Below are positions 22,261 to 25,980 of a DNA stretch of 25,980 nucleotides, piece after piece (within the stretch, counting starts at the first letter, position 1; every line of letters starts with the position of its first letter). Origin of the DNA: Actinomycetota bacterium (GTDB lineage Bacteria > Actinomycetota > Humimicrobiia > Humimicrobiales > Humimicrobiaceae); NCBI GenBank assembly GCA_016783995.1, contig JADHVN010000004.1, positions 1 to 25,980 of the forward strand, in the 5' to 3' direction. A program made the translations under genes and the position numbers. The notes under the pieces are model-generated. The model was not told where the DNA came from. It was given only the letters and a program-made list of their open reading frames with translations, and did no database searches.

Positions 22261-24186
22261 CTATTGGTCCGGCATAACTTTCGGTATTATTATTGACAAT
22301 ACAACTCCTAAACCGATTAAAATATTGGTGGTAATTATCGGTAAAGGCTGGCTTAGGATTACATATAAAACTGAATTTACTATAAAAATAATTGCCCAGA
22401 TAACTGTTATTACAGCATTAATTGTAATAAACATTGGGTTCCTCCAAAAGGATTCCGGATAGTCGCTTTTAACTCCCTCCATAGTATAGGGTCTTCTAAT
22501 GATCAAGGAAAAAATAGCCATCACAAACAATACTATATATCCAAGACTCCCGCTGTTCTCAATAAAGAATATAGAATCTGTAAAATATGTAACTATGGCT
22601 GCAGCAATGAAGTAAATAAAAGAAAATATATCCATTATATTATACCGCTTCTTGATTGCACGAAAAGACATAAAAGCAAATATAACCACTAAAGGTACAA
22701 TTATGCTCATAGTACTGCCAATACCACTCAGTACCCAATAAATGATCCAGGGTATAAATGAAAGGGACACAATGAGTACACCGGGAATCTTCACAGTCTT
22801 TATTAAACTCTCCTCATCTACTGCCTTCCTATAGGGTTTGACTGCTAGATCCTTTAAATCTTTTTGGAATCCCTTCTTAAATTTTGGTATCCTGGTCAGC
22901 AAGATCATCAATAGATTTGTTACTCTTGTTTTGAAATCAGTTTGAGGAAAATCGTAGAATCCAGTCTTTTTATAATATTTATGGTCCGCCTGGAAAACAA
23001 AGCGCAGTTTTCCCCATACATCATCCCTGAATATTTTACGCCCCCCGACTCCCAAAAAAGTTTGAGGTTTAATGTATTTTTTATCTGACAATAATAAGCT
23101 GCGTTTTGCCAACTTCTTAATTAGATTATCTACCTTGGTTGAATCTTCATACTCATCAGTTACGATACCAATATTATTAGCCTGCTGCCATTCCACAAAG
23201 CTTTCAAGTATCTGTCTGAGATTCGGGAGCTGGCGTAAAGGTCCGGAAATAATAAAACCGATCTGCTTTCCGGAAAGAACAGACTGGTGAGTATTAAAAA
23301 AGCTCCTGTCAAAAAATAATTTCCATCTTGATGAAAGATACCGATCCTTGATAGTTCCAGTAAAAATAAGAATGTCTGCAGTTTTTATTTTAGAATTATA
23401 AAAATCTATAAATCCGTCTTTTCCCTCATACACACATTCATTATCTATTCCACAATGTATACAGCCGAGACATCCGCCCATAATATTTATATTATTTAGA
23501 TTAATGACTTCGATATCTTGTATAAATGTCTCTTTGAACTTCTCTAACATCCTTTTTAAGTTTGTCTCTCCGCTTCTGGTATCTGTAAGCAATAGAACCC
23601 TTTTATCACCAATATCTATTTCTGGTTTAGATTCTCCGGGGCTATAGATAGTCTTAAGTTTACTAACCGTAGCAAATACTCTGGAAGTACTCTCTTTATT
23701 TATTATGGAATTAAAAAATTCTTCAGCAAATAATACTAATTTATCTTTTTCCTCCCTTTTTAACAAATCAGTCATATTTGCAGAAAATGAATCTACTAAC
23801 TTCATTTCCAGGTCATCACAGATCCCATTCATATAATTTCTTGCTGTATGATCAAAGAAATTTATGGATGTTGAAAGCAGAGCAGAATATTTATTCCTAA
23901 AGACTTGTTCAGCTTTTCTTTCAAAAATAAGTTCGATAAATCTTTTATACTGAGAAGCAACCAAAAAAACATACAGTGGATAGGCCCAAAGTATACCATC
24001 TGCTGATTTGATCTCTTCGAGTATATCTTGGAAAGTGTTTTTATCTTTTTCAATCCTTTTAATCTTTTGAGCAGTGTCCAGGATCCTCAGTTCGTGTTGT
24101 GGAAAATTCTTTTGGATAAACCTGACATACTGCATCGTAACACTTGTTTTGCCCTTGGGGCTTCCATTTAAAACAATAATTTTCAT
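22261..24186 (-). CDS. Double flavodoxin-like domain fused to a polytopic membrane domain
   Basis: This 641-residue protein has three parts. Residues 1-165 are a flavodoxin/NADPH-dependent FMN reductase-like domain (MKIIVLNGSPKGKTSVT, GILWAYPLYVFLVASQYKRF). Residues 195-370 form a second such domain (KRVLLLTDTRSGETNLKRML) with the Cys cluster GGCLGCIHCGIDNEC (C239, C242, C245, C251), then TADILIFTGTIKDRYLSS. Residues 465-636 hold about six or seven membrane helices, with IRRPYTMEG and PMFITINAVITVIWA as in small conserved membrane proteins. The whole suggests a membrane-bound flavin redox protein; the electron partners are unknown. It follows the Lnt-like gene by 41 bases and precedes marR. 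Confidence 0.75.
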   Translation of the reverse strand: MKIIVLNGSPKGKTSVTMQYVRFIQKNFPQHELRILDTAQKIKRIEKDKNTFQDILEEIKSADGILWAYPLYVFLVASQYKRFIELIFERKAEQVFRNKYSALLSTSINFFDHTARNYMNGICDDLEMKLVDSFSANMTDLLKREEKDKLVLFAEEFFNSIINKESTSRVFATVSKLKTIYSPGESKPEIDIGDKRVLLLTDTRSGETNLKRMLEKFKETFIQDIEVINLNNINIMGGCLGCIHCGIDNECVYEGKDGFIDFYNSKIKTADILIFTGTIKDRYLSSRWKLFFDRSFFNTHQSVLSGKQIGFIISGPLRQLPNLRQILESFVEWQQANNIGIVTDEYEDSTKVDNLIKKLAKRSLLLSDKKYIKPQTFLGVGGRKIFRDDVWGKLRFVFQADHKYYKKTGFYDFPQTDFKTRVTNLLMILLTRIPKFKKGFQKDLKDLAVKPYRKAVDEESLIKTVKIPGVLIVSLSFIPWIIYWVLSGIGSTMSIIVPLVVIFAFMSFRAIKKRYNIMDIFSFIYFIAAAIVTYFTDSIFFIENSGSLGYIVLFVMAIFSLIIRRPYTMEGVKSDYPESFWRNPMFITINAVITVIWAIIFIVNSVLYVILSQPLPIITTNILIGLGVVLSIIIPKVMPDQ

Positions 24187-24227
24187 TTTTATACACTTTC
24201 ATTAAAATTTTATTCTATAAATTTTGT

Positions 24228-25547
24228 CTAAATTTTTGTCTCTATCATGAGCACATCTTCGCTGTAAACCGGTAGAGGCATTCTTTCAACCACTCCATAT
24301 CTGTTTACATAAAATGTGGGTCCATTTGTTGAAGCAGTGATAATATTTATATCATTTTCAACTGCCCTAAAGACCGTATCGGCTGCGTGCAGGTAAGGGA
24401 AAAAACTGCCAAATCTATCATCATCCACCGGGGCAAGAAGGAGATCGTCTCCGCTGATCCCTTCCCTAATATCAGGGTAATGCAGATCATAACAGATGTC
24501 AGTAACTACTTTAATATCATGAACCATTACAGACGAAAACTCATTGCTTGATGTTATTTCCTCTCCCGGCGCAATATGCTTCTTATAATTTGTCAAGATC
24601 GCTTCTCCATTACTGTCGAGAAGTACTGCAGTATTAAAGGGTAATTCATCCTCATTTGGTTCTGCCCGGTTATAGACAAGATAAATATTATTTTCTCTTA
24701 CAAATTGGCTTATATTTTCATCTTCACTGGTTTTGACCATATTTTCTGGCCAAAGGACTATTACAATATTGTTTTCTTTCCTCTCAATATCTTTAAGGGC
24801 GCCCGCTGTCAACGATTTTAAATTTTCAATATCTTCTACGGTGGCATTTTCTGAATAAAATCCTTTTGACGGTACCGACTGAACTGCAATCAAAGCAATG
24901 TTTTTGTCCCCCTGCCCAATGGTGTTTTGAAATAATATATTTCCGGTCAGACAAGTAGCAATTACAATAATGACCACTATGCCTGCTGGAATATATTTCT
25001 TTTTGGTCAATAAATAGGCAATAGCCGCATTGATAAATAAAATAATTAGTATGATCCCATAGATCCCGGTAACCCCCCCAATCTGGACAATTAAAGGATT
25101 TAACAATTGTGTATAGGCAATATGTGGTATCCACCAATCTTCAGTAAAGGGTAGCTCAATCCTAGCAGCTATTATACCTACCCATAAAACAATAGTTATA
25201 ACAAAATCCAGCACTATATTTCTTTTTTTAATAATAAGGGGAATAAAGAATACATTAGCCATAAGGGTAAAAATAGTTAAACGCAGAAGAGCTGCCCACC
25301 ATGGAAAAATTAGAAAATACCAGTAACATGTCGGTATTATCCAGCTTCCAAAAAATATCAGCCCACCCACATATCTTTTTATGCCTTTTAATCTGCTTAT
25401 GGCAAAGAATGTCGGGGCAACAATGAAGAGAGCAAATATTTGTGCATAAATATTATGAATAAAAAAAGAAATATTTAACAGTATCCCGGATAATGCAATG
25501 ATCACATATGGATTTAATACCGCCTTTTTAAACCCTTGAACAGTCAT
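24228..25547 (-). CDS. Apolipoprotein N-acyltransferase-like protein (membrane plus nitrilase domain)
   Basis: The N-terminal 205 residues contain about seven membrane helices. The rest is a carbon-nitrogen hydrolase (nitrilase) domain with the Glu-Lys-Cys triad placed as in Lnt: VLWPENM (E268), NYKKHIAPGEE (K322 or K323) and DICYDLHYPD (C352). Lnt adds the third acyl chain to lipoproteins at the inner membrane. At 439 residues it is shorter than usual (about 500), and it lacks parts of the standard GxxFG-type N-terminal pattern, so it may use another acyl acceptor. AAAGGAG lies 5 bases before the ATG. It heads a probable operon with the flavodoxin fusion. Confidence 0.78.
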   Translation of the reverse strand: MTVQGFKKAVLNPYVIIALSGILLNISFFIHNIYAQIFALFIVAPTFFAISRLKGIKRYVGGLIFFGSWIIPTCYWYFLIFPWWAALLRLTIFTLMANVFFIPLIIKKRNIVLDFVITIVLWVGIIAARIELPFTEDWWIPHIAYTQLLNPLIVQIGGVTGIYGIILIILFINAAIAYLLTKKKYIPAGIVVIIVIATCLTGNILFQNTIGQGDKNIALIAVQSVPSKGFYSENATVEDIENLKSLTAGALKDIERKENNIVIVLWPENMVKTSEDENISQFVRENNIYLVYNRAEPNEDELPFNTAVLLDSNGEAILTNYKKHIAPGEEITSSNEFSSVMVHDIKVVTDICYDLHYPDIREGISGDDLLLAPVDDDRFGSFFPYLHAADTVFRAVENDINIITASTNGPTFYVNRYGVVERMPLPVYSEDVLMIETKI

Positions 25548-25588
25548 ATAAACTCCTTTAAATAATATTTATATAATTAATAATTTAT

Positions 25589-25616
25589 ATTATAAACAAT
25601 TGATATTGATATGCAA
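25589..25616 (-). promoter_or_regulatory. Promoter upstream of the Lnt-like gene
   Basis: On the minus strand TTGCAT (25611-25616) and a perfect TATAAT (25589-25594) are 16 bases apart, about 40 bases before the start codon. ATATCA repeats lie in the spacer. Confidence 0.42.
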
Positions 25617-25656
25617 GCCTTATTTTGATTATTCAAAAAGTATTTAGAGGATCAAC

Positions 25657-25803
25657 ATGAAAGAACTTAAACGAAAGCAGTTCACAATGCTGACAATATT
25701 TGTCGTTTTCCTTCTGTTTAAACTGGTGCAATATTTACAACAGTCGAATCTTAATCTAGCTCTTCTGTCTCATTTTAGTCCAAAAATCCCGCTATTTCTA
25801 TGA
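25657..25803 (+). CDS. Short membrane-peptide ORF (48 aa), divergent from the Lnt-like gene
   Basis: An ATG with AGAGG about 6 bases upstream encodes 48 residues. The start is basic (MKELKRKQF) and is followed by one hydrophobic helix (TMLTIFVVFLLFKLVQYL), so it would be a small inner-membrane protein or the truncated start of a larger one. It is not recognised. The 177 bases after its stop, up to the window edge, contain no convincing gene, only a coding-like patch (SPGYKQPKVDVIKVIKF, about 25870-25920). Confidence 0.35.
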   Translation: MKELKRKQFTMLTIFVVFLLFKLVQYLQQSNLNLALLSHFSPKIPLFL

Positions 25804-25980
25804 CTATGTTTTAATAAAATCCACAAACCCCCTGTAAAGTAAAATTTATAAGAACTTGCTTATGAGTCACCAGGCTACAAACAACCAAAAGTTGACGTAA
25901 TCAAGGTTATCAAATTCAAAAAACATCAGAAATCACGATATTAGAGCAGGAAATACGTTAAGTGTAAAAAGAAATATGAA

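Noticed and set aside
1..25980. CRISPR array or rRNA genes
   Set aside because: No regularly spaced direct repeats with unique spacers and no rRNA-like sequence were seen on either strand.

Overview
This is an AT-rich window with short intergenic gaps. The lipoprotein signal with a long Glu/Ala/Val linker on a sugar-binding protein, an Lnt-like acyltransferase, PspA, and several toxin-antitoxin and IS genes suggest an anaerobic diderm-like bacterium, possibly an uncultured Atribacterota-type lineage. That taxonomic guess is inference from gene style only; no rRNA is present.

Left part (1-6350). A DruA/DUF4338-type gene runs off the left edge. Next is a two-gene PspA plus GIDE-domain membrane-stress pair, then a cluster of small toxin-antitoxin genes: an orphan RHH antitoxin, a ParD-like/RelE-ParE pair, and an RHH/PIN pair. 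An IS110-type transposase relic follows, beside a tRNA-Pro(CGG), then dusB and the 3' half of coaX. coaX has lost its 5' half and is fused to a transposase relic.

Central part (6350-21700). This is one sugar-uptake locus on the + strand: GntR/UTRA regulator, a 26-aa ORF, sugar-binding lipoprotein, RbsA-type ATPase, two permeases, a MtaA/UroD-like methyltransferase and a RhaB-like kinase. It resembles rhamnose or AI-2 type systems. It is damaged in at least three places. Complete insertion sequences sit inside gntR (8888-11099, TSD TTAAA) and inside the ATPase gene (13334-15735, TSD AAATTT). The binding-protein gene has two in-frame TAG codons. Removing each IS and one TSD copy restores a perfect reading frame. 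A third complete IS (6353-8163, TSD ATATAA) lies just upstream. The three elements have unrelated ends but all encode IS4-superfamily-like DDE transposases.

Right part (21700-25980). A minus-strand group, apparently co-oriented: an Lnt-like N-acyltransferase, an unusual protein with two flavodoxin-like domains fused to a polytopic membrane domain, and a MarR regulator. A palindrome fills the promoter spacer in front of marR. A short membrane-peptide ORF lies divergently at the edge.

Most notable observations: (1) two unrelated IS elements each carry an internal copy of the inner part of their terminal inverted repeat right at the transposase start, suggesting self-regulation; (2) the flavodoxin-flavodoxin-membrane fusion; (3) the decayed but fully reconstructable sugar operon; (4) a ParE-type toxin whose conserved start requires a rare ATT (or ATA) initiation codon. 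I see no CRISPR array and no clearly new multi-gene defence system.
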